Shown: positions 26,464 through 34,637 of the stretch, piece after piece
Layout: the number at the start of each line of letters is the position of its first letter
How positions within the stretch are numbered: the first letter of the stretch is position 1
IMG/VR virus record: IMGVR_UViG_3300032297_000628
Location: 1-35,183 of that record
Length of the DNA: 35,183 nt
Direction: 5' to 3' (one strand)
DNA from: a virus
Made by a program: the position numbers and the translations under genes
The notes under the pieces: model-generated
Databases searched by the model: none
Seen by the model: only the letters and a program-made list of their open reading frames with translations
What the model was told of the DNA's origin: nothing

Positions 26464-26901
26464 TTATTGCACGGTCAACCCAACTTTTTGGTCAAATGTT
26501 AGTCGCATATTAGACGATTGGTTAGTTCCGACTAATTGTAAAGTTATCTCAATTAGAAATCCTGAATCATATTCCACAACATCAAGTTGTGTAGGAACTA
26601 CTCTAGGATCAAAATTACAAATAGCTTCAATGTCTTCTTTAAGAATAGTTCTAATTTCTTCAGTCAATGGTTCCATTAACAATGACCATATAACACTGCC
26701 GAAACCGGGATTCATAACACGCTCGCCTTTGCGTGTGTTAAAATGATTTAAAATATCTTGTTTGATAATATCAAAATCAAAAAGAGTGTTTTCAGATCTT
26801 GTAGGATCAACTGTGCTGAACCCTTTATAGAACTGACTTTGTTTTAGTGCAGATTGTTGTACTACCTGCTTTTCACCGATTTCAATATTTTTGTATGGCA
26901 T
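26464..26901 (-). CDS. 25: Baseplate wedge protein gp25-like
   Basis: The product is a GpW/gp25 family protein, which in T4 anchors the sheath to the baseplate wedge next to gp6 and gp53. The 145 residues compare well with T4 gp25 (132). Signature segments are the N-terminal FYKGFSTVDPTRSENTLFDF, the core IKQDILNHFNTRKGERVMNP, then GFGSVIWSLLMEPLTEE, IKEDIEAIC-like KEDIEAICNFDPRVV, and a closing strand pair ending FDQKVGLTV. The conserved ExxxR-type motif near KGERVMNPGFG is intact. No clear Shine-Dalgarno sequence precedes the ATG; instead an AATAAATA element lies 7 bases upstream, in the gap after the gp5-like gene. Gene 25 directly before gene 6 makes sense because both proteins are in the wedge core. 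Confidence 0.93.
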   Translation of the reverse strand: MPYKNIEIGEKQVVQQSALKQSQFYKGFSTVDPTRSENTLFDFDIIKQDILNHFNTRKGERVMNPGFGSVIWSLLMEPLTEEIRTILKEDIEAICNFDPRVVPTQLDVVEYDSGFLIEITLQLVGTNQSSNMRLTFDQKVGLTVQ

Positions 26902-26908
26902 AGTGTAA

Positions 26909-26916
26909 TATTTATT
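26909..26916 (-). promoter_or_regulatory. Late-promoter-like element (AATAAATA) before gene 25
   Basis: The minus strand reads AATAAATA in the 21-base gap between the gp5-like gene and gene 25. By T4 spacing, transcription would begin near 26903, leaving a 2-base leader before the ATG at 26901, which is unusual. Confidence 0.4.
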
Positions 26917-26922
26917 GCTGTG

Positions 26923-29013
26923 TTATGCTACGAAAGTTCCGCCGGCTTGTTTGTAATAACTGACAGCTTCAGCATATCGTTTTGGATTCTGTCCATAAGG
27001 ACTGCCTGGAAGACTGGCCCAAACATTTTTACATTTTTCAACTGCTTTTGTAAAGTTTCCAGCTTTAACATCAGTTAATGCGCCTCTCCTTTGAATCAAG
27101 TATATGGCTGCTTTGTCTTGATTAGGAGGACTAAAGTCTGTTAGAGCCAATGCACGTTTGCACTCATTCCATGTAGAATATAAGAACTGATAGGCTCCTG
27201 CCGCAGTTGATGTCACTGGCTTACCGTTAATCTTAGCAGTATTAGCTATGTTGGGATGTTCAGCATAGCTACTAAACAGTTTACCTGTGTACATGGTCTT
27301 GAAACCATCTGATGTATACGTACCTTCACAGACTCGAATCATCCACAGGAATGCGGCAATGTTATCTTGCTCTACATTGCCTGTTGGATCAGGTGCAGTT
27401 CCTTTGGTTGCTGGAGGATTTTTATAGGTCACTGATATTGTTTGAGGAGTAGAATTATCTAAATTTACTTCTGAAAATGCATTTGGTGCAACATTTTCAT
27501 GATGATCCCAAGGCTCATGTGTGGGTACACGACGCATGGTACTTACTATGTCATCTGCTTTATAAAACTTACCGTCACTCCATCCTGCAGAAGATTCTCT
27601 GTTTGGTAGAGTATATGTATTAAGTCTAGTGCCTTCTTCAGCGGCATCGGCTGCTGTGGCAGCAACAGCTTTGTCAGCAGTAGGACCATTCATATGAATC
27701 CTTGAAGCAGTTTCATAATAGATACCACCTGCGTTAACATGGAAGTCACCACCAGAAGACTGTTTGATTTTTCCATCAGATTTTAAATCCATATTTCCTA
27801 CACTGGTCTGATAAGAGTTTGCACCGGAATTAATGTGCAGATCTGCGGCTGCTGTTTGATGCATTTCACTCTTGGCATTTAAATGTAGATTACCGTCTGC
27901 CTGAAGTCTAAGTTCTGATCTACCTATGATGTTACCGTTATTTCTAAAATCTATTTTTCCATCTTTATCACAGATGAGAGTAAAATCTTCAACACAATTA
28001 ATATCTACGGAGCCAAAACTGTTGATGTTTACACTGCGGCCGGCTTCGATGTTTACGTCGCGATCTGCTCTAAAATTAAAATCTACCTTGCTGTGTATGC
28101 TTACACTGTCTTCAGCATAGATATCAATCTTTCCGTTGCCGGTTAATTCGATCCAAGCAGTTCCTTGACCGTTGGCAATGTAAATTAAATCGTGACTGTT
28201 GTGTAACAGTATCTGATGACCTGTTCTAGTTCTAATTCTTACCAGCTCGCTTTGACCGTTAGAGTCGCCATCATCCATGACAAATGTGGTTCCACCAAGG
28301 CGACTCACCGGTGCTCTAATTCCCCCATTTTTTGTGCCGATGGTGCCGTGTTTGGCTCCATCGCTGGTATCTTTAGGTCCCGGAGTACTAATACCAAATA
28401 CTTGGCTAGGCGTCTCACGTCTTGCACCACTGGTTGTTACACCTCTAATAGTGTCTGCAATAAGACCCTGTGCCAGCAATCTTTCAGCAAAAGGATGCAC
28501 AGGCTTAGATATTCTATTAGGGTTAGGTATTTCTAACTTCTCAGTAGATTTGTTAAATTCTGCCACAGGCAGCATTGTAGTTCCGTATTTTCTTTTTTGT
28601 TCAGGAGTGATAGAAGCATTTTTAGTGGCTGCTATCCCCGGTACCATATGATTTTGGAATTCATCTTGAACGCAACCGATCCAATAACCTTGATTAGGAT
28701 CTCCGTCAACAAATATGACCATCACAGTAGAACCGTAGTCTGGTGGTACCATCCACATACCATAGCTTTTTTGTACGTCATTGAAGTCGCTGGAATTGTT
28801 TCCTTCAAATTTAATTGAAGTTACACCGTAGAAAGGACTTAGATATCTCACAGGTAAGGCGGCACCTTGTAATACTGTAGATCCAGTAATACCTTGTTTT
28901 AATACTACTTCTAATCCTCCCATATATGTAGGATCAAGATGGTTTGTAACCACTGCTAAGAATGGTCCTGATTTTCCTAAATTACCTAAAACTCTTTTTT
29001 GTATGCCTGACAT
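26923..29013 (-). CDS. 5: Baseplate hub spike gp5/VgrG-like protein with C-terminal lambda-R-type murein transglycosylase
   Basis: Likely the central spike that pierces the outer membrane and opens the peptidoglycan during infection. Residues 14-125 are an OB-fold hub domain (FLAVVTNHLDPTYMGGLEVV, VPPDYGSTVMVIFVDGDPNQ, GYWIGCVQD). Residues about 240-445 are a gp5/VgrG-type beta-helix with short repeated strands (DIYAEDSVSIHSKV, DVNIEAGRSVNINSFGSVDI). Residues about 548-696 resemble the phage lambda endolysin R: E563 in VCEGTYTS (lambda SEGT), LFSSYAEHP, STAAGAYQF, ALTDFSPPNQD, IQRRGAL, CKNVWASLPGSPYGQ. In T4 gp5 the lysozyme is a different fold and lies between the OB domain and the helix; here the enzyme is at the end. 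The catalytic Glu is kept, so activity is expected. The start is 3 bases after the previous stop. Confidence 0.9.
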   Translation of the reverse strand: MSGIQKRVLGNLGKSGPFLAVVTNHLDPTYMGGLEVVLKQGITGSTVLQGAALPVRYLSPFYGVTSIKFEGNNSSDFNDVQKSYGMWMVPPDYGSTVMVIFVDGDPNQGYWIGCVQDEFQNHMVPGIAATKNASITPEQKRKYGTTMLPVAEFNKSTEKLEIPNPNRISKPVHPFAERLLAQGLIADTIRGVTTSGARRETPSQVFGISTPGPKDTSDGAKHGTIGTKNGGIRAPVSRLGGTTFVMDDGDSNGQSELVRIRTRTGHQILLHNSHDLIYIANGQGTAWIELTGNGKIDIYAEDSVSIHSKVDFNFRADRDVNIEAGRSVNINSFGSVDINCVEDFTLICDKDGKIDFRNNGNIIGRSELRLQADGNLHLNAKSEMHQTAAADLHINSGANSYQTSVGNMDLKSDGKIKQSSGGDFHVNAGGIYYETASRIHMNGPTADKAVAATAADAAEEGTRLNTYTLPNRESSAGWSDGKFYKADDIVSTMRRVPTHEPWDHHENVAPNAFSEVNLDNSTPQTISVTYKNPPATKGTAPDPTGNVEQDNIAAFLWMIRVCEGTYTSDGFKTMYTGKLFSSYAEHPNIANTAKINGKPVTSTAAGAYQFLYSTWNECKRALALTDFSPPNQDKAAIYLIQRRGALTDVKAGNFTKAVEKCKNVWASLPGSPYGQNPKRYAEAVSYYKQAGGTFVA

Positions 29014-29016
29014 AGT

Positions 29017-32000
29017 TTATGTTGTATATTTTAATAATGGGTTTTCCGAAGATTTAGACCCTAACTTCAACGGTGCTGAACTTGCAAGATTAGCTCCTGT
29101 GGCCACTGTTTGTCCTACAATGTTTTGTACTCCAGAAAGATTTGCTTCAACTGAAGTTTTAAGACCTGTTATATTTTGATATTGTTGACTGTTGGCTAAT
29201 AACTTACCGCCTTGAGCTGCGGCATCGGATAAACTCTTGATAGGTAAAGAACTTAGAGGGTTAGTTAATTTATTAGCGGATGATAGTATATCTGCTTTAA
29301 GATTTGCAGGCACCGCTGAACCAGGAAGTTTATCTAAACTATTAACTCCAAAAGCCATTGCAAGGGCCAGTGGGCCACCACTCTTAACTAAATCTGCCAT
29401 GTCTGTTTTATTAACCTGAGGCAAAGGTGCAGTAACGTTAGGAGCCGTTGCCGGCAAGTTTGCCAATCTAGCTGAAGGAATATCTAAATTTAAACCTCGA
29501 TTCATAGCCGATGACAAATTAACATTTTGCGGAATAAGTTTGGTTGCACTGTCTACTTGATTTAAAAGGTTACTGACTTTATTAGAAGACAGGCCAGATA
29601 GTTGACTAGGATTAATTCCCAGCCTATTAGCCAATGCTTGTGTATCGCTGGGCAAACCTCTGGTAATTCTACTGGTTTGTGCCGCAATAGAATTAACTAG
29701 ATTAGCTGAACCTACTGTAGATCCTGCGGCTGCTAACAAATTATTTGTTTCACTGGCAGAGGCTGCTTGAGTTAAAGGACTAGATTGTGTGAACAAAGAT
29801 CTAGGTCCTGTTAGACTAGATCCTTCACCAATTCCTGAACCAGCTACTGCAACTTGATCAGTTACTGCCGCAGCCTTAGATTGTATTGAAGATGCTACCG
29901 CAGAAGATCCATTATTGAGATTAGTAGCATCACCTAATTGATTGATCTGCCCAGATGTTCCTAAATTAGTGGGAATAATCCCTGCAGTCTGTAATCGTAT
30001 ACCACCGGCTGATTGATCAGTACCACCAGGTATAGAACCCCCAAACACACTGGCTGCACTGGTTATTTTTCCAATACCGTTCGACACTCCACCACTGACC
30101 TGTTTTAATAAAGCCAGTGCAGTAAGTCCACCTCCTGCAACAGCGGCAAAGTTTCCTAGAGAAGGTAATCCTCGAGATAACCAACTAGGTAATGTTGCTT
30201 CATTTGCTCTTGAGCTAGGTGCATCAGCAGGAGAAGTATCAGGAGTTGTTTCGCTGCCCGGTTTAGTTGTTATCTCTCTGTTAGATACAATATCAAGAAT
30301 ACTAGATGTTTCAGTGTCTTCTGTTTCTAATTTTCCAGGAACCCTAGCTAATTGTAATTTTTGTTTAAAGGCACCTTCTCTAAAAGTGCTGACACATTTA
30401 AACATTCTATAGATGCCACTGAAGGGCACTTTATATTTTGAAAATTCTAACGATCCACCTTTTTCTAAAGGCAGGATATCTACAGGGTTTCTAAATGTAA
30501 TACTAATAAACTGTTCACCATATAATGGATTAATTTCAGCATCAGAAGTTTCACCGTTGTCCTTCGAAGCTAGTTTAGGATTATAATTACCCATACCAGC
30601 TGTTCCTAAGTATAAAGGATCACCTACAATTTCTACGTCGCAGGTTGTTAGAGCTTTGGCAGAATTAACAATAGCATTGTGCATATTCCTTGCTAATACA
30701 AAATACTGATCGTCTAACATTTGGCCGCCACTGCCGCCGGCGGGCTGTTGACCGTGTATGGATGTATCGGATAACCTTACAGCAATTGGATTGGGTTGAT
30801 ATAACTCAGAGAGTATATCTCCTTTAAATTTTTCTTGTGTTTTTCCTTCTTTGGCTGCGCCGGATTGTGCTGATACTTGATTACTTGTTCCGCCTGCAGG
30901 AGGAAGAGACTCATAGTAAAGGTTATTGTACTGAAGATTGAAAGTTAATATGTCTGAATTTTGTCCAGAATATAGATATTTGTAGTCTCTATGAGTAAGT
31001 CTTAATAAATTTGAAAGATTGGTTTCTTTTGATTTAAAATTAGGAATAGATGTAAAATGTACTTTCCAAGGAGTAATTACGTATCTATATTTTACAGGGT
31101 ACCTACCAGCAACAGGGTCCCATTGATCTTTAATTTCTGTTTCAATTCTACATAAGAAATAATTTACCAGTCCAAATCTGTTCATAACTCCAGGAACTTT
31201 GTTAGATAAATTTTTCAATAGGTCTCGACCAAATTCACTGTCTCTAATAACTGCGGCAATAAGAGCGTGTATTTGTGCAGACTCTTTAAACTGAATTGTT
31301 TGTTTTGAATTTCCTGTTCCAGGGGTTAATTTTAAATACTCCGGTTGGGCTTCTTTTTGATCGGCTGTAGGTTGTTTTTTACCCTGCTCGTTATAACCGG
31401 TAGCGGGAGTATTTGGATCAGCAGGATCAGGAAATTTGTAATTATTTTTATCTTTTAATATTTCCGATACTTTGGCTGCGCCCAATACATTAGGGTTGTT
31501 TTTATCGACTACCCATCCTTTGTCAGGATCAAGTTCAGGAAAAACAATTTCATATTCATCAAAAACTTTTACACCTGCTTTAATAGCCGATTCATTGGTC
31601 GTTATCTGTTCATTGAGATTTACCATTAGATCTTCTAATATTTCTTTAACTGTGCCACCGGTGATATTCACCGGTTGCTTGAGTTGATTAGAAACTCCAA
31701 ATCCTGTTTCGTTGAGTGGCGTGCCTGTTACACTGTATCTAGTACCACGTTCAGAAACGTCTACATCTATTGTATTAATTTGAAAAGGAATATATCGTGT
31801 AGTTCCTTCAATTGTTCTCGGTTCAGGAAAACTAGTTTGATCATTATCGAGATATCCTTTAAATTCTACAGCTAAAAGATATCGACCCTGAGTATGATTA
31901 GGGTAACCTGCAGATACTGACGCTACATTCAATGCTTCAATAAATCCGTTTACACTGAAAGGCTCAATTACTTCGAACCTAATTTGATTGGGCAAGGATG

Positions 32001-32436
32001 TGCTAGATTCTTGACTGAATCCTAGAAATGATGTAATTTCCAAAGCATCCATATACATGTCAAATCTACCAGGGCTATATTGATTAAAGCCAGTCGATGC
32101 ACCCAATGAATTAAAAGAAGATTTTGCAGCCGAAACTGCTTCAGTGGTAGGTTCAATATCAGTTGTGTATAAATCAGTGTATCGTTGTTGGGCTGCGGCA
32201 ATTGCCTCTGGGGAACTTGTTGACATTCCTTTAAGGCCTTTACCTCCAGATTTTAAAATTATGAATTCAGGATTAGATTTTCTATAGAGTGCAGGATTAT
32301 TTGCTTCACTGCGTTTAATTGAACTCAGAGTAAAGCCATAGGTATAAGATCTATAATTGTGTAAAACATTTTGTTTGACAGATTTTGATTTGGGTGATCT
32401 TTTACTTGTAACTACTAACTGAGCTAAATCACTCAT
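29017..32436 (-). CDS. Large baseplate hub/tail protein, possible gp27 analogue, 1139 aa
   Basis: I do not see a named T4 homologue with certainty. Residues about 1-705 are a folded structural region: FEVIEPFSVNGFIEALNVAS, YLLAVEFKGYLD, then VNYFLCRIETEI, YRYVITPWKVHFTSIPNF, LTHRDYKYLYSGQNSD, TTCDVEIVGDPLYLGTAGMG, and FSGIYRMFKCVSTFREGAF. This pattern, with the IVGDPLYL motif and the gene directly before the spike gene, suggests a gp27-type or late-control-D-type hub. After a Pro/Ser/Thr linker (about 705-755), residues to 1139 are low-complexity Ala/Ser/Leu/Asn-rich, with one hydrophobic glycine-rich segment (AAVAGGGLTALALL, near 765). A good ribosome site (AGGAG, 32443-32447) sets the start. 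Alternatives are a gp48/54-like or novel hub protein. Confidence 0.7.
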   Translation of the reverse strand: MSDLAQLVVTSKRSPKSKSVKQNVLHNYRSYTYGFTLSSIKRSEANNPALYRKSNPEFIILKSGGKGLKGMSTSSPEAIAAAQQRYTDLYTTDIEPTTEAVSAAKSSFNSLGASTGFNQYSPGRFDMYMDALEITSFLGFSQESSTSLPNQIRFEVIEPFSVNGFIEALNVASVSAGYPNHTQGRYLLAVEFKGYLDNDQTSFPEPRTIEGTTRYIPFQINTIDVDVSERGTRYSVTGTPLNETGFGVSNQLKQPVNITGGTVKEILEDLMVNLNEQITTNESAIKAGVKVFDEYEIVFPELDPDKGWVVDKNNPNVLGAAKVSEILKDKNNYKFPDPADPNTPATGYNEQGKKQPTADQKEAQPEYLKLTPGTGNSKQTIQFKESAQIHALIAAVIRDSEFGRDLLKNLSNKVPGVMNRFGLVNYFLCRIETEIKDQWDPVAGRYPVKYRYVITPWKVHFTSIPNFKSKETNLSNLLRLTHRDYKYLYSGQNSDILTFNLQYNNLYYESLPPAGGTSNQVSAQSGAAKEGKTQEKFKGDILSELYQPNPIAVRLSDTSIHGQQPAGGSGGQMLDDQYFVLARNMHNAIVNSAKALTTCDVEIVGDPLYLGTAGMGNYNPKLASKDNGETSDAEINPLYGEQFISITFRNPVDILPLEKGGSLEFSKYKVPFSGIYRMFKCVSTFREGAFKQKLQLARVPGKLETEDTETSSILDIVSNREITTKPGSETTPDTSPADAPSSRANEATLPSWLSRGLPSLGNFAAVAGGGLTALALLKQVSGGVSNGIGKITSAASVFGGSIPGGTDQSAGGIRLQTAGIIPTNLGTSGQINQLGDATNLNNGSSAVASSIQSKAAAVTDQVAVAGSGIGEGSSLTGPRSLFTQSSPLTQAASASETNNLLAAAGSTVGSANLVNSIAAQTSRITRGLPSDTQALANRLGINPSQLSGLSSNKVSNLLNQVDSATKLIPQNVNLSSAMNRGLNLDIPSARLANLPATAPNVTAPLPQVNKTDMADLVKSGGPLALAMAFGVNSLDKLPGSAVPANLKADILSSANKLTNPLSSLPIKSLSDAAAQGGKLLANSQQYQNITGLKTSVEANLSGVQNIVGQTVATGANLASSAPLKLGSKSSENPLLKYTT

Positions 32437-32437
32437 A

Positions 32438-32737
32438 TTAGACTCCTAACACAGTTTCGATAGTAGACATTTTTGGCAGATAGATTTGAATTCCAGCTTC
32501 TAAATCATAAACTGGATCTTTGATCACAGATTTATTTCTAACAGCAAACACCCACCATAGGTTAACATCACCATACAAATCGTAGGCCAACAAATCAGGA
32601 CGATGCTCATAGTTGCTGGTTACTTCAAATAATATATCGTCGACAAAGACTGGCAGATCTACATAAGACCAAGTATCAAGATATCCATTATCTTGACTGG
32701 TTTTAAAATAAGGACTGGTTCTGTTGTAATTGGCCAT
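32438..32737 (-). CDS. 53: Baseplate wedge protein gp53-like, 99 aa
   Basis: In T4, gp53 clamps neighbouring wedges together during baseplate assembly, binding gp6, gp7 and gp25. The conserved core is present here: HRPDLLAYDLYGDVNLWWVF, AVRNKSVIKDPVYDLEAG and a final IYLPKMSTIETVL. The N-terminal RTSPYF..SQDNGYLDTWSY also fits. The protein is about half the length of T4 gp53 (196), keeping the core domain and lacking the C-terminal extension; short versions are also seen in other T4-like phages. Its ATG shares the A of the preceding stop (TAATG), and AGGA lies about ten bases upstream, so it is coupled to the 285-aa gene. Confidence 0.86.
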   Translation of the reverse strand: MANYNRTSPYFKTSQDNGYLDTWSYVDLPVFVDDILFEVTSNYEHRPDLLAYDLYGDVNLWWVFAVRNKSVIKDPVYDLEAGIQIYLPKMSTIETVLGV

Positions 32738-33594
32738 TATAGGAATCCTGATCTTCTAACATCTTTATTTTTCAACCATCCGTTGACATAAAACTTCTGT
32801 GTTTCTGCACGGCTATACATTGGGAGCAAACTAACCGTAATACTTGAATAAGTAGGAACTGAAGTTAGGTCATACCTGGAGGTAGCGACTCTAGAAGCTT
32901 TGCCCAATGTATAATAATCTACTCCTTCTGGAAGTTCTTGTCTAAAACTGTTTACTACCACAGGAACATTGTCTAACATAAAACTACCATAGGCATCTAA
33001 TCGGCATACAGGAGGCGGGTTGCCGCTTAGTGCACCATCTCCGTCAACACCACCCGATCTCATTTTAGTCAATGCTCTTAATAGGTGTACTGTAGCAATA
33101 TAAACGCCAGCATCTTTTTCGTTTTGTACTGTAAATTTTCCAGTAATCTGTATAGGACTAACTGTACTACGCTGATAAAAATACTGTGTGTAGTTACTGT
33201 GCATTGGTTGTAATGTAGAATACTCTGCTCTGTGTTCTAGAGAAATTTGAGGAGTATAAGGAAATATAATTCCTCCTAGATTTTTAATTTCGCCTTCAAG
33301 GCCTTGGGTAAGTGCTCGAAGATAATCACCAGGCACCCGAATTTTAACTCGAGTGTCTAAATTAATCTGCTCATTTCTAATGTTAGTGAACTTAACGTCA
33401 GCTGGTGAATTTTCAAGCTGTTGAGCACCTTGGGGCAATTCAACTGGACGGCCATCAACTAGGCGACGATAGCCCTCAGAGGTGGCTGCTTCATTTGGTG
33501 AATCCGTCTTACCAAAAATTCTTCCGATTCCCTGTTTTAGCGAGTTCAATTGCTGAAATTGGGGTAAATTGGTTATTGCATCTGATAGTGCCAT
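32737..33594 (-). CDS. Probable baseplate/tail-tube cap protein (gp48/gp54-type role), 285 aa
   Basis: First gene of the long minus-strand late block. The N-terminal 60 residues are polar and probably extended. The rest is a compact structural domain with GGIIFPYTPQISLEHRAEYS, SNYTQYFYQRSTVSPIQITG, FTVQNEKDAGVYIATVHLLR, GNPPPVCRLDAYGSFMLDNV, PVVVNSFRQELPEGVDYYTL, VPTYSSITVSLLPMYSRAET and a C-terminal GFL. The fold pattern and position before gene 53 suggest the gp48/gp54 class that joins baseplate to tail tube, but I cannot see enough identity to choose between them. AAGGAA at 6 bases before the ATG sets the start. A GGTAAATA element lies 18 bases upstream. Confidence 0.68.
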   Translation of the reverse strand: MALSDAITNLPQFQQLNSLKQGIGRIFGKTDSPNEAATSEGYRRLVDGRPVELPQGAQQLENSPADVKFTNIRNEQINLDTRVKIRVPGDYLRALTQGLEGEIKNLGGIIFPYTPQISLEHRAEYSTLQPMHSNYTQYFYQRSTVSPIQITGKFTVQNEKDAGVYIATVHLLRALTKMRSGGVDGDGALSGNPPPVCRLDAYGSFMLDNVPVVVNSFRQELPEGVDYYTLGKASRVATSRYDLTSVPTYSSITVSLLPMYSRAETQKFYVNGWLKNKDVRRSGFL

Positions 33595-33612
33595 AATTGT
33601 TCCTTCATAGCG

Positions 33613-33620
33613 TATTTACC
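33613..33620 (-). promoter_or_regulatory. Imperfect late-promoter-like element (GGTAAATA) for the baseplate block
   Basis: The minus strand reads GGTAAATA, six of eight matches to TATAAATA, 18 bases before the ATG of the first gene of the minus-strand block. The position suits a late promoter with a leader of about 12 bases that keeps the AAGGAA ribosome site. The match is poor, so confidence is low. Confidence 0.3.
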
Positions 33621-33622
33621 CA

Positions 33623-33630
33623 GATAAATA
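33623..33630 (+). promoter_or_regulatory. Late-promoter-like element (GATAAATA) facing gene 55
   Basis: GATAAATA on the plus strand matches NATAAATA and points toward gene 55, 74 bases before its ATG and upstream of the sigma70-type promoter. If real, gp55 would also drive its own gene late in infection. Confidence 0.35.
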
Positions 33631-33652
33631 ATGTACTCAGTTAATCATTCGG

Positions 33653-33680
33653 TTGACAGGCTTAAATTCTGTGTTAAAAT
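33653..33680 (+). promoter_or_regulatory. Sigma70-type promoter for gene 55 (TTGACA / TGt-TAAAAT)
   Basis: A perfect -35 box TTGACA (33653-33658) is followed after 16 bases by TAAAAT (33675-33680), five of six matches to TATAAT. The extended -10 dinucleotide TG lies at 33672-33673. Transcription would start near 33687, just before the gp55 start. This is what a gene needed before late transcription should have: recognition by the unmodified host polymerase. Confidence 0.72.
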
Positions 33681-33704
33681 TACAACAGAAGGATCAATAA
33701 TAAG

Positions 33705-34637
33705 ATGACGACAGCGCCACTAATACCAACAACCCGAAAAGTAAAATACTTAAACAACCGAGATTTGCTAGCAGAAATACATAAAAGTAAATGCTCGTTT
33801 AGTAGTTTTGCCAAACCAGAATACAGCCAATACGACATTATTTTACCTAACATAGATAAAATCAATATCCGCACCGTAGCCGATGCTAAACGCAACAAAG
33901 CTAAACGTCTAGGCTTAGAAGCATTTAACAAGGCTCGTGCAATAGGGGATAAAAAAGTTAAATTGTTAGATGTAACTCCAGATTATACAACCATTGCTAA
34001 AACAGATGTTGTTATCCGTATAATGACCTTTGATCATATTCCTCTTTCTCCGGGACGCAAAAAAACAACCAAAACCACAGCCGATGCACACGATAAAGTG
34101 AACTTTCCTCCTTTCCAACATTGGAAATATAACGATGCAGGCGAACTAGAGTGTGTGGGTAAAAGCCACTGGAAGGGACCGATCGAAACTGGAAAGTTCA
34201 GTAAAGATCATGGACGCATCACAGAAAACTTGGGTAAGATGTATATCAAACTCAGTGAACGGTATGCACAACGTAGCAATTGGCGTGGCTATACCTACAT
34301 CGATGAAATGAAAGGTCAGGCTATCCTGCAATTAAGTCAAATTGGTCTACAGTTTGATGAATCAAAATCAGATAACCCATTTGCCTATTACACAGCCGCA
34401 GTAACAAACAGCTTTACCAGAATTCTAAACATTGAAAAGAAGAGTCAAAACATCCGTGACGACCTGTTAGAAGAAGCAGGACTAGCACCAAGTATGACTC
34501 GTCAAAACAGTCATTTATACGCCGAAGACATTGCCCGACAGGCAGAGATATACAAAAACATGCGGATGCCCAAGAGTGAAGAGGACATCGAAGATACCGG
34601 CGAAGAAGAAGTCGCAGATGATGAAAGTGGGACTTGA
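33705..34637 (+). CDS. 55: Late transcription sigma factor gp55-like, 310 aa
   Basis: In T4, gp55 replaces sigma70 on the host RNA polymerase and recognises TATAAATA late promoters. The N-terminus here has KVKYLNNRDLLAEIHKSK (12-29), comparable with the T4 gp55 N-terminal motif. The sigma region-2-like core is at about 164-248: GRITENLGKMYIKLSERYAQ, WRGYTYIDEMKGQAILQL, FDESKSDNPFAYYTAAVTNS, FTRILNIEKK. Between them is an insertion of roughly 110-125 residues not seen in T4 gp55 (185 aa total). The C-terminus is acidic (SEEDIEDTGEEEVADDESGT), and I see no hydrophobic clamp-binding motif like the T4 one. AAGGA lies 11 bases before the ATG, and a sigma70-type promoter is immediately upstream. 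Confidence 0.9.
   Translation: MTTAPLIPTTRKVKYLNNRDLLAEIHKSKCSFSSFAKPEYSQYDIILPNIDKINIRTVADAKRNKAKRLGLEAFNKARAIGDKKVKLLDVTPDYTTIAKTDVVIRIMTFDHIPLSPGRKKTTKTTADAHDKVNFPPFQHWKYNDAGELECVGKSHWKGPIETGKFSKDHGRITENLGKMYIKLSERYAQRSNWRGYTYIDEMKGQAILQLSQIGLQFDESKSDNPFAYYTAAVTNSFTRILNIEKKSQNIRDDLLEEAGLAPSMTRQNSHLYAEDIARQAEIYKNMRMPKSEEDIEDTGEEEVADDESGT

Noticed and set aside
28216-28651. Two overlapping plus-strand open frames opposite the gp5-like gene
   Set aside because: Cys/Ser-rich translations without recognisable domains, no ribosome site, and fully antisense to a conserved gene.
33595-33704. Origin of replication or attachment site in the divergent gap
   Set aside because: Only promoter-like elements and ribosome sites are visible; there are no iterons, long palindromes or direct repeats.
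33680-33931. Minus-strand open frame of 83 codons opposite the start of gene 55, with a hydrophobic end
   Set aside because: It is antisense to gp55 and crosses its promoter; the Leu/Ile-rich end is the complement of polar gp55 codons. There is no ribosome site.
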